In this document: in pieces, positions 31,111 through 42,704 of the stretch | Position numbering within the stretch: position 1 is the stretch's first letter | Layout of the letters: each line of letters starts with the position of its first letter | Source of the DNA: Paulinella micropora | Lineage: Eukaryota; Cercozoa; Imbricatea; Euglyphida; Paulinellidae | Direction of reading: 5' to 3' | Assembly: GCA_019918135.1 (NCBI GenBank) | Contig: WBZZ01000121.1 | Coordinates: 102,001 to 166,000 of the forward strand | Length of the DNA stretch: 64,000 nt | Made by a program: the position numbers and the translations under genes | The notes under the pieces: generated by a model | Databases searched by the model: none | What the model was told of the DNA's origin: nothing | Seen by the model: only the letters and a program-made list of their open reading frames with translations

Positions 31111-32247
31111 CTAGGAGATTACCTCGGGTATTCCGTAGTAGACGGCATGAGAATAGTAAGATCTGTCCATTCTGTTCAGGCATGTGTGCCATAAGCAATG
31201 GCGTATGCCTTGGGCTCTACTACCATCAGAGACCTCTTTTACCTCTTTATACAAATCCTTGATGCCTGGCGGTCCGTCTGTCGACTTTGGGTGTTCGTAG
31301 GAACCACTGCGCATAAAACTGGCGGGCAACTTAGGGACAATGTCATTCTCCTTGTACACGCGAGTCCACCTACACCTAAATCTACCTGTTCGGCTTAGCA
31401 TCTGAAGAACGAGTTTGTTGCAAGCACTGTTACCAAACATGGGCGCTCCCAAGCTCACAACTTCGACTTGTGTCTCGGGCAGAAGCTTGGCGGCACAGGC
31501 GCCGACGAGGGCGGCCAGGGCGCCTCCGAGCGACATGCCTATGCACCAGAGACTGTCTAGCTCCTTACTTTCCATGCGTTTAATGAGAAAGCGTAGGGGG
31601 CGCTCCGTTACACAAGAGCCAAGTGCTTTGTAAAAACCCGTGTGGCAGAAAACATTTTCCTTATCCGCCTGCTCTTTCATTTCAGCAACAGCCAAATGTA
31701 TTTGCCGGTAGCACAGGGAGGAGGAGTCCCTTTTCCTGGGCGTCGAGGTGCCTTCAATTCTGTGGCGCCAGCACTGGAGGTCTAAAAAGCAGTTCTGTGT
31801 GGTAAAAGTTGCGCGTAGTGCTAGAACGGCCGCTTTACGGTCTTGGTCGTACCACAGCACCGAGCTTAGTTCCCGCCGTTTGCATTCGTAAGCGCACACC
31901 CGATCCCGTTTGCACTGCTCGGTCTGATCCGATGATGGCGGCAAAGAGTCTAATCGGCACGCCGTGCTGTCGTTCGGGGCACCCAAACTAATACCAATAC
32001 TGCAGTTCCCATGCTCGATCGCTATGTGCAACAGATCCTTGATTTTACTCTCATCCAGCTCTAACCCCGGAGAGGAAAGCCAAGACGAGACCTTGGCACC
32101 GGACTCGTCTTGTATACGAGCAAGACACTGGTACGGGAAACAGGTCAAAAGGCACACCAGCGCACATTTCCTGTACACTTGTAGATCCTCCTTAGAATGG
32201 ACGTCCATTTTTCTTTGCAAGAAAAGAAGAGGAAAAACAAGAGACAT
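31111..32247 (-). CDS. Class 3 lipase, copy 2
   Basis: Full length, with the catalytic Ser, Asp and His retained. One difference from copy 1: Cys for Arg in TTQNCFLDLQ near residue 151. The frame upstream of the chosen ATG stays open through the C-run, but that extension depends on run length and is not conserved. Confidence 0.85.
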   Translation of the reverse strand: MSLVFPLLFLQRKMDVHSKEDLQVYRKCALVCLLTCFPYQCLARIQDESGAKVSSWLSSPGLELDESKIKDLLHIAIEHGNCSIGISLGAPNDSTACRLDSLPPSSDQTEQCKRDRVCAYECKRRELSSVLWYDQDRKAAVLALRATFTTQNCFLDLQCWRHRIEGTSTPRKRDSSSLCYRQIHLAVAEMKEQADKENVFCHTGFYKALGSCVTERPLRFLIKRMESKELDSLWCIGMSLGGALAALVGACAAKLLPETQVEVVSLGAPMFGNSACNKLVLQMLSRTGRFRCRWTRVYKENDIVPKLPASFMRSGSYEHPKSTDGPPGIKDLYKEVKEVSDGSRAQGIRHCLWHTCLNRMDRSYYSHAVYYGIPEVIS

Positions 32248-32418
32248 AAAAGACGGAGGGAAGGTGGGGAGGGAGGGGGAGCTTCCCCCCCCCCCTCCCG
32301 GGGGGAAAGGAAGAGGATTTCTGTTCCCTTTCTTCCTCCTTTTTGGTCTTACCATGAGAAGCCTCAAAGGGGGTGGGGGGGGAGGGAAGGGAAAGAGGAA
32401 GAACTTTCTGTCGTCCAA

Positions 32419-33449
32419 ATGCCCCCCGTGCTGCTACTAATACTAACGCTGTCAATAAGTAAAGGGCAAAATGCCTGTCCCCCCAACGCGGTCCAGACTC
32501 CGGCGGGCGGGGCGCAGGCACGAAGCTGTGTTTGCAAGCCAGGTTACTTTGACGTAAATCCCCCCGCCTCCTCCGAGCCGCTGTGCCTTACTTGTCGGAA
32601 CCTAAACGGACTCGATGACCCAACTTGCAACAACAAGGGCATCTGCGGAATGTCGTCGTCCCTGGCCGGACCGGTTTGCGTGTGCGGAGATGGCTATGCC
32701 GGCCCCGCGTGTGACGTAGCGCGGAGCATGCTCTATGTCTGCGGGCTCCGTACGGTGCAGTGCACGCTAGGAACCAGCTGGGTAGACGCGATCGTGTCGC
32801 AAACCGACTCTCAGTCTACACTCGACCCCGCCATGCACTGGGCCTGCTTGTCGCTGCCCGATAAGTTCCCGATGCCCCCGCTATGCCGCGCCTGGATATC
32901 CCGCGGGCCTACTTGTACGACCCTGAAAACGGAGGTTACATTTCGCCCGCCGATTTCTGTTTTGTCTTGGCGTTGGTCTCCGAGTGGAGTGTTATGCCCG
33001 AGCTCGTCCCCGACGGGGCCAGCACGCTGCCGTTCCAACCCACGCGCTGGCTGATTGCGGGGCTGACGGGGGCCGGCGCAGCGCCGTCGGAGCGCCTTCC
33101 AGGCTTTCTGGCGCCGGAAGTTTTCTGCCCCTGGCCCTACAACAACAACGTCCAGCGCGATGGGCTAGACTCCCTGCTGGAGGTACAGTCGCCCTGGCGC
33201 GGCTATTCGTGCGGCGAGCCGGAGCCCGAGCTAGCCCTACGCTTCACCATGGAAGGCCGGGAAATCACGTGCTGGCCGCTGTGGATTAACAAGGTCTTGC
33301 GCAATCAGCCGGACACGCTGTTCCAGTACAGGTGCAAGGCGGGCAACGGCCGGCTGGGAGACACGTTCCAGCTAGACTGTCTGGTACAAATTGCACCAGC
33401 GGCGACCGCCGCCATAACCGCCTCCGAACTCCTAACACAATGCGCCTGA
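32419..33449 (+). CDS. Secreted EGF-like protein (frame change conserved in all copies), copy 2
   Basis: Starts with a clear signal peptide (MPPVLLLILTLSISKG). Two cysteine-rich modules follow: residues 20-60 with SCVCKPGYFDV and LCLTC, like the ephrin-receptor/GCC2 type, and residues 62-100, an EGF-like module (TCNNKGICG...VCVCGDGYAGPACD). The rest is a beta-rich ectodomain with scattered Cys and Trp (CPWPYNNN, ITCWPLW, YRCKAGNGRLGDTFQLDC), and no C-terminal anchor is seen. The frame changes at the CCCCC run in ATGCCCCCGCTATG (about 32871-32877): one frame gives ..SLPDKFPMPP, the next continues PRLDIPRAYLYDPENGG. One extra C, or a -1 ribosomal slip, would join them; an alternative is a 116-nt intron equivalent to 21149-21264 in copy 1. 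Likely a secreted or virion surface protein. Confidence 0.65.
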
Positions 33450-33557
33450 GCTTAGTTTAGCTGGGTAGTATTACTTATTATTAAAATTGACGAATAGAAA
33501 CCACCATATAACCCCGCCGCTCTTTTTTTTCCTTGGTGCGTGTTCTTGTGTTTTTAA

Positions 33558-36104
33558 TTATTCACGCAGGACGTTGTTGTAAATGCTTTCCAAATTGTTC
33601 ACACAAACCTCAATGCGGTCGTTCCGGATGTGGGCGGCTGAGAGTAGATCCGTTTCGCAGTTAATAACCTCGTCCAAGCTCTGTGTCACCAGAGTGTGCA
33701 AGGACGGCAGAGCCTGCGTCCAGGGCTCCAGCGTACAGCGGATGAGGTCAACGTCGCCCCGGGGGGCGCCGGCCGGGACTGATTCATGCAAGGCGCGGAG
33801 AAGCACCAGAATCGCACAGTGCAGCCGCGTGGAGAGTGCGAGGCCGTGGGTGTAGAGGGGCGGTTGCCGGGGCGTCTTGTTGGTGTAGCACGAGTGCGGC
33901 GCTGCCTCATAAAACAGGTGCAGATAACTCGCGCAACTAGACGCCAGCCGCTGCGCCCAAACCACGTACAAAACCGAGGCCGCCGCCGCCTCCTCCCTCA
34001 ACGAATTCGCCTTTTCTCCCGTCCGGGCCAATGTACCGGATGGGGGCGCCCGGCCGTGCTGAGCTACCGTGCAGCGCGCCACGTTCTTGAGAAAGCGACG
34101 CGCGCCTAGGCGGTGTAACAACAACAGCATGGCTTCCAGGTAAACGACGTGTAACTCCATGGTCACCAGACCATCCGCCAGCGCGCTTAGATCCTGCCAC
34201 CACTTGCCACGCTCCCGGCGTGCATGGAGGGGCGTCGTCGACCGCGGCGGCTGGGGCTGCTCGCGCTCCGGCGCGTCCGAGCCCGACCGCGGCGAAGATT
34301 CGGGCACAACACACTCTGCTTGCATAATCAGCTGTTGAGCAAAGGCCATACGCGCGCAGCGCAGGGCCGATTCGCTGACGACGTAGGCAGCTACACGGTA
34401 GCAGAGCTGCACGCAATCCCGGTCCCGCAGGCTGCGCGGCTTGATCGACTCGGCTGTGCCAAGGAGCCGCCGCAGTTCCGGTAGTTCGCGCAGCAGCACC
34501 GGCGGGCTCTTAGCCCCGAAGAAGGACTCCATCGTCTGAGTCAGGTCCGCCTCAGCCTGAGAGCCAATGACGTGCCTGCTCAGCTCGGCTGGCAGACCTT
34601 GGCCGTGAGGTTGGTAGATATCGTCGTTCAGCAGGGGCAAGCACAGGGGCGTGCCCGAACGGAAGCGCTGCGTGCTGCACAAGAAAGCCACGCCGTCCCG
34701 GTCGTGCACGAGCGCCACGTTGTGCGAGTGCGACCTGGGGATGGCCGCCAGCAATGGGTTTAGGACTACCCCCACCACCACCTGTGACAGCACTGAGCGC
34801 ACCAGCACCGCGTTCGCCAGGACGTAGCTACACAGCGCCTGCACGTCGCCCGCCTGTACCGACGACACTCCTAACACCAACTTGAGCAGCTTGGCCAGCT
34901 GCTGCGCAGTGGCCTCGGGCAGCGGTGCCGCCGCGGCGGCGCGGCGCGCCGCCCTGTCCCCTTCCCCCGTGGGGCCGCTTTGCAGAGCACAGTGCACTTC
35001 TTCGCACACGAGCCCCTTCCAGCTGCGGCAGGCGGGATCGCGCGCCGGTACCCACGGGTACTTCCGGCCCAGGAGCTTCCCCACCACCGCGTAGAACAAC
35101 AGCAGGTACCACTGGTTGCTGCTGCTGATGGGCAGCGCCTGGCCCCGCCCGCGCGGGCGCGGGTGGGAGGCAACCGAGGCTGTATCGAAATTCGGCGCCG
35201 ACGTGGAGGGCGCTGGCGCCGGCTGCCCCCCGGCCAGCACGTGCGTACCGGCCTTGTTGTCGCACAGCTCGCGCAGCTCCGGGTGCAGCAACTCCTCGTA
35301 CCCTGCGCCCTTGCTCTTGCTGTAGTCCCAAAAGCTGTACAGGAGCGACCTCGGCTGATAACACACCGATTCCATAGGCATCGGGCGCTGGCGCTGGGGG
35401 CCCGAGTCACGCTCGCGCAGGCTCTGGTACATCACGTCCATCTGCGCCTCCACAAACTCGAAAGCCTTGTGTTCCTTGTCCTGTGGCTCCGCCAGCAGCG
35501 GGGGGCGGGGGGCAAACACCACCCGCTCGAGGCTGACGTCATAGGAAATATGCGAACCGCCAAATAGCAATTGCATCTTGTTCCACCTCGCCCAATCCGG
35601 TACGATCTCCTCTGTCCCCCGCACCCCCGGCGCCTGTCCCCGCACTTCTTTCTCCTTTTCTTTTTTCCCTTCTCTTTCCTCCTCTTTCCGCCTTTTGCCC
35701 CCCGCTGCTGGCTCTTTGTCCTTTTTTCTTTTTTGCTGCAACTCGTCGTCCGGCGGCGGACACGTCGTCCTCTCCCCCGAGGCGAGCACTCGGGGGGCGG
35801 ACAATGACGTGTTTGTGTGAATCAAGACTGGGAGGACTGGGCTTGGCAGGGCCGCCGCCGCCGCGGCTGCCAGCGACTCAGTGGGCAGAACCTCGGGGGG
35901 CCTCCCCCTATTGGAGAGCACCGGGCCCAACGACGAGGCCAACGTGTCAGCAACAGCTGCCCCAAACTCCTGGCCAACCGCCGGTTCCGGTGACGGCTCA
36001 ACGTCCAGGGAGCGCAGTATCTCTGACAATTCTTTCTCTGGCTCTTCCTCCTCATCTTCTCCTTCCTCGTGATTCTCTAGGTCTGGAGGTGTGTCTTCGC
36101 CCAT
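33558..36104 (-). CDS. Unrecognised 848-residue protein, copy 2
   Basis: Uninterrupted, with Asp for Gly in EAQMDVMYQS near residue 227 as the only difference from copy 1 that I found. Domain layout as at 21958-24504. Confidence 0.75.
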   Translation of the reverse strand: MGEDTPPDLENHEEGEDEEEEPEKELSEILRSLDVEPSPEPAVGQEFGAAVADTLASSLGPVLSNRGRPPEVLPTESLAAAAAAALPSPVLPVLIHTNTSLSAPRVLASGERTTCPPPDDELQQKRKKDKEPAAGGKRRKEEEREGKKEKEKEVRGQAPGVRGTEEIVPDWARWNKMQLLFGGSHISYDVSLERVVFAPRPPLLAEPQDKEHKAFEFVEAQMDVMYQSLRERDSGPQRQRPMPMESVCYQPRSLLYSFWDYSKSKGAGYEELLHPELRELCDNKAGTHVLAGGQPAPAPSTSAPNFDTASVASHPRPRGRGQALPISSSNQWYLLLFYAVVGKLLGRKYPWVPARDPACRSWKGLVCEEVHCALQSGPTGEGDRAARRAAAAAPLPEATAQQLAKLLKLVLGVSSVQAGDVQALCSYVLANAVLVRSVLSQVVVGVVLNPLLAAIPRSHSHNVALVHDRDGVAFLCSTQRFRSGTPLCLPLLNDDIYQPHGQGLPAELSRHVIGSQAEADLTQTMESFFGAKSPPVLLRELPELRRLLGTAESIKPRSLRDRDCVQLCYRVAAYVVSESALRCARMAFAQQLIMQAECVVPESSPRSGSDAPEREQPQPPRSTTPLHARRERGKWWQDLSALADGLVTMELHVVYLEAMLLLLHRLGARRFLKNVARCTVAQHGRAPPSGTLARTGEKANSLREEAAAASVLYVVWAQRLASSCASYLHLFYEAAPHSCYTNKTPRQPPLYTHGLALSTRLHCAILVLLRALHESVPAGAPRGDVDLIRCTLEPWTQALPSLHTLVTQSLDEVINCETDLLSAAHIRNDRIEVCVNNLESIYNNVLRE

Positions 36105-36377
36105 TCTACACGTTTTAAAAACGTTTTGCAGGGGTTTCTGTGACAGCTAGCAAAAGGGAGAAAAACCTACTTTGAGAGCAAGAGGAAGGAAGAAAAAAGC
36201 CCAGAATGTTATGTCGACCCGCCCTCTTTCTTTCTCATCCCCTCCCCTTCTTTCGTCCCCTTCCCGCTCCTTCTTCTTCTCCCCCCTCTTCCCTCCGCCC
36301 CCCCCCCCCCCTCTCACATCCGTCCCCCTCTTTTCTCTCTCTCTCTCTCTCCCTCTTGCTTTGTGGCTAGACGTGTG

Positions 36378-37487
36378 CTAGACAGAGCCTACTTGGATCC
36401 AGTAAAGCGCCAAAAGCAAGCTCATAGCTAGGTCGTCATTCTGCCCCCCCGGTCCCTTGCCGGTAATGCCGCCCCTTACCTCGGAGAGCTGCTGCAGCTG
36501 CGATTCCAACAGGCGCAACATGTCCAGGCGTGAGGGGCGCCCTGCCCAAGCCAGCCCCTGCGCCAGCGCCAAGCTACCTCGGCGCAGCTGCTCACGCAGC
36601 AGATAAGCGCCAACCACCTGGCACTGCCTCGTCGTGCACAAGCCGTGCTGTGCGCCCTGTTGTTCGGGGTGAGCCAGCGCGGCGGGGTCTCACCACTCGG
36701 ACCAGGAGTTCAGGTGAGGAGTCGCGTAGCGCTCCAGCAAGAGCCGCACAAAATGCTGCCCCCCAAAGTTGGACTCCACCCCTACGCAAAAATGAGCGTC
36801 GCGGAGCCCGGGGTGTTCTTGCAGCTGCCGCAAAAACGATGCCATGCCCCCGTCTAGCCCCCCGGGCTCCGCCGCGGCCAGCGAACAGATCCCTACTAAA
36901 AGCCAGTGACCGGCCGCCCGCGGGTGCGCCGTCAGCGCCACGGCCCCGGTCTCAGAACTGCCTCCCCCGGCCGGGTAGATGAAGACGTAGACCGGCGCTT
37001 GCTGCTGCGACTCAAAGGCCTCGCCCGCCGGCCCCAGCGCCGCCGCTGCCGCCTCGCGCGCCGCCGCCAAGCGCTGCAGCGTCGCCTGCGGGGCGTACGC
37101 GCCCGCCTGCGCCTGCTGCCCCAGCACACGCTCCAGTTCCAGCTCCGGGTTCAGCACCGGCGCCAGCAGTCGGGCTATGGAGCCCCTGCCCAGCAAACCA
37201 CCCCCGGCCGAGACGATAGACCCCATCAGCTCTTGTGTGTATACGGTGCGAATCCGACTTCATAAAGGCCTCGGCTCGCTGCTGCCCCGTGCTGTTCAGC
37301 CAGGCGGGCAACAGGTGCGCATTGTGCTTGCAGTTCCTGGGCTGCACACCCGCTTCGCGGCACTCGTTGCACAGCAGGTCCACGTGGAAGCGCAGGAACA
37401 TGTCGCCCACTGGGTCCGCCGGCGGCGAGCCGTGCTCGCCTCCGCCGGCCTCCGCCGCGGGCCGCTGGAACAGACGCGAGTACCAAG
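36378..37487 (-). pseudogene. Terminase large subunit C-part, copy 2 (4-nt insertion)
   Basis: Same exons as copy 1 (3' exon 36378-36627, intron 36628-36693). Near 37236-37245 the copy-1 sequence TGCGTAGTGCG reads TGTGTATACGGTGCG, four bases longer, which throws the part upstream of the nuclease core out of frame. The nuclease motifs themselves are unchanged, apart from Pro for Leu just before motif I (APVYVFIYP). The junction with TR5 lacks 14-15 bases relative to the other copies. Confidence 0.7.
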
Positions 37488-38036
37488 AGGGAGAGCAAAC
37501 CTGATATTTTAGGGACCTGTGGTAGTAATAGAGGGAGAGCAAACCTGCTGTTTTAGGGACCTGTGGTAGTAGCACGGCCGCTAAATTGTTCATGCCTATC
37601 GATAATATTTATTGAAAATTTATTAATACGAAAGCGGACGGACCTGATTCATCTTAATATTTGCATACTAATTGATTATTAAAATATATTCCGATGCTCA
37701 CTATTTTTAATATTCATAACATGATTCTTATTATATAGAGATACAGCGTTGTTGCAACTGCCGATCTCTGTACTAAGCGGTGGTAGTAGCACTGAGCTTT
37801 GCTTCTAGGAGTAACCGGCAGTATTAATAGCACACGCGTAGACTGCAGGCACGCGAGCAGGTAGGCAGGAGCAGGTAGGCAGAAAGCAAGCGAGCAAAAT
37901 ATTAATACTAACTGAGTCGTGCAGGCAGGGGCACGCGCAGGAGCCTGCAGTAGCTTTCGTTCTGTTTTCCATATAATCACTGCTCCACTCCTGTTGCACT
38001 GCAGAAACTCGCTTCTATTTCAGCTCCTATCGCGGG
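37486..38036 (+). repeat. Terminal repeat TR5 (inner subfamily)
   Basis: Forward inner TR; the junction with the terminase is GAGTACCAAGAGGG, shorter than at TR3 and TR7. Confidence 0.9.
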
Positions 38037-39716
38037 CGGTGGGAACAGAAGATATATGGAGACGCTACACCCCTCTCCACCTTGCGCACGATGGGTTTGG
38101 ACCTCTGTAAAACTCTCTCTGCAATGTGGAGAGTGGTTGGCGAGAAAAGAGCAAGAGCGCAACTGCAAAGTGGCATTGACGGCAGTGCTAGGTTTTTCTA
38201 GCTGAAGACTGGGCGGTGGGAACAGAAGATATGTGGAGACGCTACACCCCTCTCCACCTTGCGCACGATGGGTTTAAACCTCAGTAAAACTCTCTCTGCA
38301 ATCTGCAGAGTGGTTCGGGAGAAAAGAGCAAGAGCGCAGCTGCCAAGTGGCATTTCTAGTAGCGCTAGCTTTTTCTACCTAGGGACTGGGCGGTGGGAAC
38401 AGATTACAAATGTCCAAACTCATGGCGTCCAAGCTGCAGAGGGCTGTGGCGTTTCCATAGATCTTCTCTTTCCACCGCCCAGTCCCTAGGTAGAAAAAGC
38501 TAGCACTAGTAGAAATGCCACTTTGCAGCTGCGCTCTTGCTCTTTTCTCCCCAACCACTCTGCACATTGCACAGAGAGTTTTGCAGATGTCCAAACCCAT
38601 CGTGCGCAAGGTGCCGAGGGGTGTGGCTTCTCCATACACCTTCTCTTCCCACCGCCCAGTCCCTAGGTAGAAAAAGCTAGCACTAGCGGAAATGCCACTT
38701 GGCAGCTGCGCTCTTGCTCTTTTCTTCCCAACCACTCTGCGCATTGCACAGAGAGTTTCACAACGCACTACACTCATCGTGCGCAAGGTGCCGAGGGGTG
38801 TGGCTTCTCCATATATCTTCTCTTCTCACCGCCCAGTCCCTAGGTAGAAAAAGCTAGCACTAGCAAAAATGCCACTTGGCAGCTGCGCTCTTGCTCTTTT
38901 CTCCCCAACCACTCTGCACATTGCACAGAGAGTTTCACAGCGCACTACACTCGCCGTGCGCAAGGTGCCAAGGGGTGTGGCTTCTCCATACATCTTCTCT
39001 TCCCACCGCCCAGTCCCTAGGTAGAAAAAGCTAGCACTAGCGGAAATGCCACTTGGCAGCTGCGCTCTTGCTCTTTTCTCGCCAACCACTCTGCACTTTG
39101 CACAGAGAGTTTCACAGCGGACTACACTCATCGTGCGCAAGGTGCCGAGGGGTGTGGCTTCTCCATATATATTCTCTTCCCACCGCCCAGTCCCTAGGTA
39201 GAAAAAGCTGGCACTAGTAGAAATGCCACTTGGCAGCTGTGTTCTTGCTCTTTTCTCCCGACCCACTCTGCGCATTGCAGAGAGAGTTTTACAAATGTCC
39301 AAACCCATCGTGCGCAAGGTGCAGAGAGGTGTGACTTCTCCATACATCTTCTGTTCCCACCGCCCAGTCCCTAGGTAGAAAAAGCTAGCGCTACTAGAAA
39401 TGCCACTTGGCAGCTGCGCTCTTGCTCTTTTCTCCCGAACCACTCTGCAGATTGCAGAGAGAGTTTTACTGAGGTTTAAACCCATCATGCGCAAGGTGGA
39501 GAGGGGTGTAGCGTCTCCACATATCTTCTGTTCCCACCGCCCAGTCTTCAGCTAGAAAAACCTAGCACTGCCGTCAATGCCACTTTGCAGTTGCGCTCTT
39601 GCTCTTTTCTCGCCAACCACTCTCCACATTGCAGAGAGAGTTTTACAGAGGTCCAAACACATCGTGCGCAAGGTGGAGAGGGGTGTAGCGTCTCCATATA
39701 TCTTCTGTTCCCACCG
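38037..39716. repeat. 177-bp satellite array between C copies 2 and 3, with orientation switch
   Basis: Nearly identical in unit order to 26450-28129, with the switch at about 38403, so it was copied together with the cassette. One unit border reads CAGTCCCTAGG where the first array has CAGTCGTTAGC. Confidence 0.9.
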
Positions 39717-40267
39717 CCCGCGATAGGAGCTGAAATAGAAGCGAGTTTCTGCAGTGCAACAGGAGTGGAGCAGTGATTATATGGAAAACAGAACGAAAGC
39801 TACTGCAGGCTCCTGCGCGTGCCCCTGCCTGCACGACTCAGTTAGTATTAATATTTTGCTCGCTTGCTTTCTGCCTACCTGCTCCTGCCTACCTGCTCGC
39901 GTGCCTGCAGTCTACGCGTGTGCTATTAATACTGCCGGTTACTCCTAGAAGCAAAGCTCAGTGCTACTACCACCGCTTAGTACAGAGATCGGCAGTTGCA
40001 ACAACGCTGTATCTCTATATAATAAGAATCATGTTATGAATATTAAAAATAGTGAGCATCGGAATATATTTTAATAATCAATTAGTATGCAAATATTAAG
40101 ATGAATCAGGTCCGTCCGCTTTCGTATTAATAAATTTTCAATAAATATTATCGATAGGCATGAACAATTTAGCGGCCGTGCTACTACCACAGGTCCCTAA
40201 AACAGCAGGTTTGCTCTCCCTCTATTACTACCACAGGTCCCTAAAATATCAGGTTTGCTCTCCCTCT
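39717..40267 (-). repeat. Terminal repeat TR6 (inner subfamily)
   Basis: Reverse inner TR, same junction as TR2 and TR4. Confidence 0.9.
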
Positions 40268-40274
40268 TGACAGC

Positions 40275-42018
40275 GTGGCCCGCCTGCTGAACGCCACTCG
40301 CAACCCGTTTGCCAAGGGGATCTTTGACCCGCGTGAGGCGGGCCTCTCGCTGGGGCACTTCCAAGCGGAGCTGGAGATCCCGCCACGCCCCGATACCAAC
40401 GAGCTGTTCACCGCCTTTCAGGAGGCGCTAGCCAGGCCGCCGAACGAGCGCCTGCGAGCCGAATGGCTGGCCGGCCGCGCGCCCCGCACCGTAGACCTCA
40501 AGCTCCCGGCGCGCCTGTGCCGCACCACCAAGACCACGCAGGCGGGGGGGCTCTGCGCCATCCTGCGGCACTACTATATGCACTGGCTCACAGACGGCGA
40601 GGGCGTTCGTTTCTACCCACGCGACTGGGAGCTCGAGCTGCTGGTCCGGCGCACCGTCCCCTTGGCGGCCAGCTCAAGCGCCGCAACCAACGACACTGCT
40701 GCGGGACCGCCCGACCCCCTGAACTACTGCCCCCAAACCCTCGAGCTCCGGCCCGGCACCGGTGGCACGCAGCAGCGAGGGGTCCGGCTGGCCTACACCT
40801 CCCTCAGCCCTACTACCGTCGGGGCAGGCGGGGGGGTGGGAGTCTCCCCTTGCGTGCTGCAGCTCGAGGCCCCGCGGTGTCAGGTCCTGCACAAGCTCCG
40901 CCTGTCCGAGCTGCGCCGTTACCAGACCTACGACCTGGACCTGACCAACTGCCGTGCTATCGCCACCGACGTAAGGGTGCTAATTAACTGCAGCGGAGAG
41001 GCCCAGTTCGCTGTTCTCTGCCTGCAAGGAACGCTGGACGCCGGCACCGCCTCATTGCCCTCGCTAGAAATTGCGCGGGACAACGCACTCACCATCCGCG
41101 TCCAGCAGCAGTCCGAGCTAGCCCCGCTCTACCGCCAGCTTGGGGAGACGCTCTCCGGCCTGGCCCTCAGCGGCTCTGACGGCAGCGCAGGGGTCATAAA
41201 CCTGGATGACCTCAACGCGGCCGCCGAGGCCTCGCTGGCTGACTACTCGGTTTCAGCGACGATCCAGACTCAGGCCAGACAAGCCCTCACTGCGCTGAGC
41301 TCGCAGGCGCAGCAACTGGAGGTCAGCATCAACAACAGCGCTGCAGCGCTCGGCCGCCAGTACACGGTCTTAATCGCGGAAGCCAAGCGCAACGCAGCCG
41401 AGCTAAAAACCAACATAAGCACGCGCCAAAACATCTCAAAGGAGTTAGAGATTATGTATGATCAGGGCGCAGCGCTAAAAAACAGCCTAAGCGAGGATCT
41501 GGAAGATCTGCGCCAATACGGCGCCAACCTCAGCACGCAGATGCTAACGGTGCTGCAAGATCTGCAGAACACTCTAACCCTGCAATACTCCTGTCCACCG
41601 GGCGTGACGGCCGAGGACCTGTCCACCTTTCTGAATCTGACGACTGATTACTGCTACCGGCCACTGCTACCGGCCACTGCCGCTCACGAACGACTCCGCG
41701 GGCCCGTGCCCTTGTACCCGTGAGAAAGAAACTAAGCTCTTTTTTGGTTTTTGCAGCAGACCCGACGAAGACGGCAGCTGCGAATCGTGCGCAAACCCGG
41801 CAGGCGGGATCTTGGCCGGCCTCTTGATTGGCTCGCTTTGCTGTTTTTTCATGGGCATCATCGGCGGCCTCGCCGCCCTCGTGGTGGCCCGCCGGGGCGG
41901 GGAGGAGAAACTGCCCGATAGACCGATAGGCACCCGTCTGTTCTGGGGGCTCTTCATAGGCCTTAATTTCTTCCTGGGATTGGGTCTTTTAATTACCATG
42001 CTAACCCTAAACCGCTAG
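40275..42018 (+). CDS. Spliced two-TM membrane protein with cysteine-rich ectodomain, copy 3 (intact, 5' truncated)
   Basis: Exon 1 is 40275-41719, the intron is 41720-41756 (37 nt, GTGAGA..TTTTTGCAG), and exon 2 is 41757-42018, giving about 568 residues. The N-terminal part (ATRNPFAKGIFDPREAG...) has no ATG: the frame begins at the TR6 border with a GTG, or just after a splice-acceptor-like CTCTTGACAG, so an upstream exon is probably lost. Residues 200-260 hold a Cys-rich region with NCSG (possible glycosylation), residues 270-430 are alanine/glutamine-rich and helical (coiled-coil-like), and SCESCAN precedes two TM helices (GLLIGSLCCFFMGIIGGLAALVVA and LFWGLFIGLNFFLGLGLLITM). The layout suits a viral envelope or internal-membrane protein; no family was recognised. 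The downstream polyadenylation signal is AATACA. Confidence 0.75.
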
Positions 42019-42101
42019 CGCCCAGCCAATACCAACAAAAAAAAGTGTTTTAATACAAAATCAAGTCTTATACACTGAAAGCACAGCACGGTAAAGGCCA
42101 A

Positions 42102-42464
42102 TTATGTAAACTTGTGCAGCACGCGACGACGATTTTGGTAGTGCCAGCCTACACGCAAGCTCCTGCGCCTCTTGATCTCCGACATGTCCAAGAATGACAC
42201 GTACCGCTGGTGCGGCTCGCTCCAATAGCCACTCGTGTAGTGGATCGCGGGCGGGCCGACCGTTCTAACCACTGACGCCCAAAAGTGCGGGCTACACTCC
42301 AGCACGTTGGACGTATCGAGTAACTCTTGCCACGCAGTGTCGGCCGGAATAAGACCCAACGCCTGCCCGGGCCTGGCAAGCAGCAAAGGCGCCAACAGGC
42401 GCGGCTCAAAGCTAAGCTGGAGGCTCGGCAGGGGCTTGCGGGGTGCAGCGGTCACACTTGTCAT
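42102..42464 (-). CDS. Unrecognised 120-residue basic protein, copy 3
   Basis: Identical in protein sequence to copy 2 as far as I can see; intact. Confidence 0.6.
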   Translation of the reverse strand: MTSVTAAPRKPLPSLQLSFEPRLLAPLLLARPGQALGLIPADTAWQELLDTSNVLECSPHFWASVVRTVGPPAIHYTSGYWSEPHQRYVSFLDMSEIKRRRSLRVGWHYQNRRRVLHKFT

Positions 42465-42704
42465 TTTCGCTTGTAGTCCCGGACAGAAAAAGAGAGAAAA
42501 CAGAAAAGGCGGCGCACCAGCAAAACCTTTTCTCTTCCTTCCCCCCCCCCCCCTCCCTCCCCTTCCCCTCCTCCCCTCCTCTTTTCCAGCACACACACAC
42601 ACTCCTACTCCCCCCCCCCCCCCCCTTGCCTCCCCACCCTTTCCCTCCCTCCCATCCACTTTCCCTCTTTTTCTTCCCCAGGGCCTAGCAAAAGAAACTT
42701 CAGC

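Larger units (their letters stand above)
28681..37485. repeat. Cassette C, copy 2
   Basis: Same six genes and order as copy 1. It shares with copy 3 the 4-nt terminase insertion and the Trp/Pro variant of the 120-aa protein, but has its own shorter junction with TR5 (the sequence GTTGTCGACCCCGT is missing). Confidence 0.95.
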
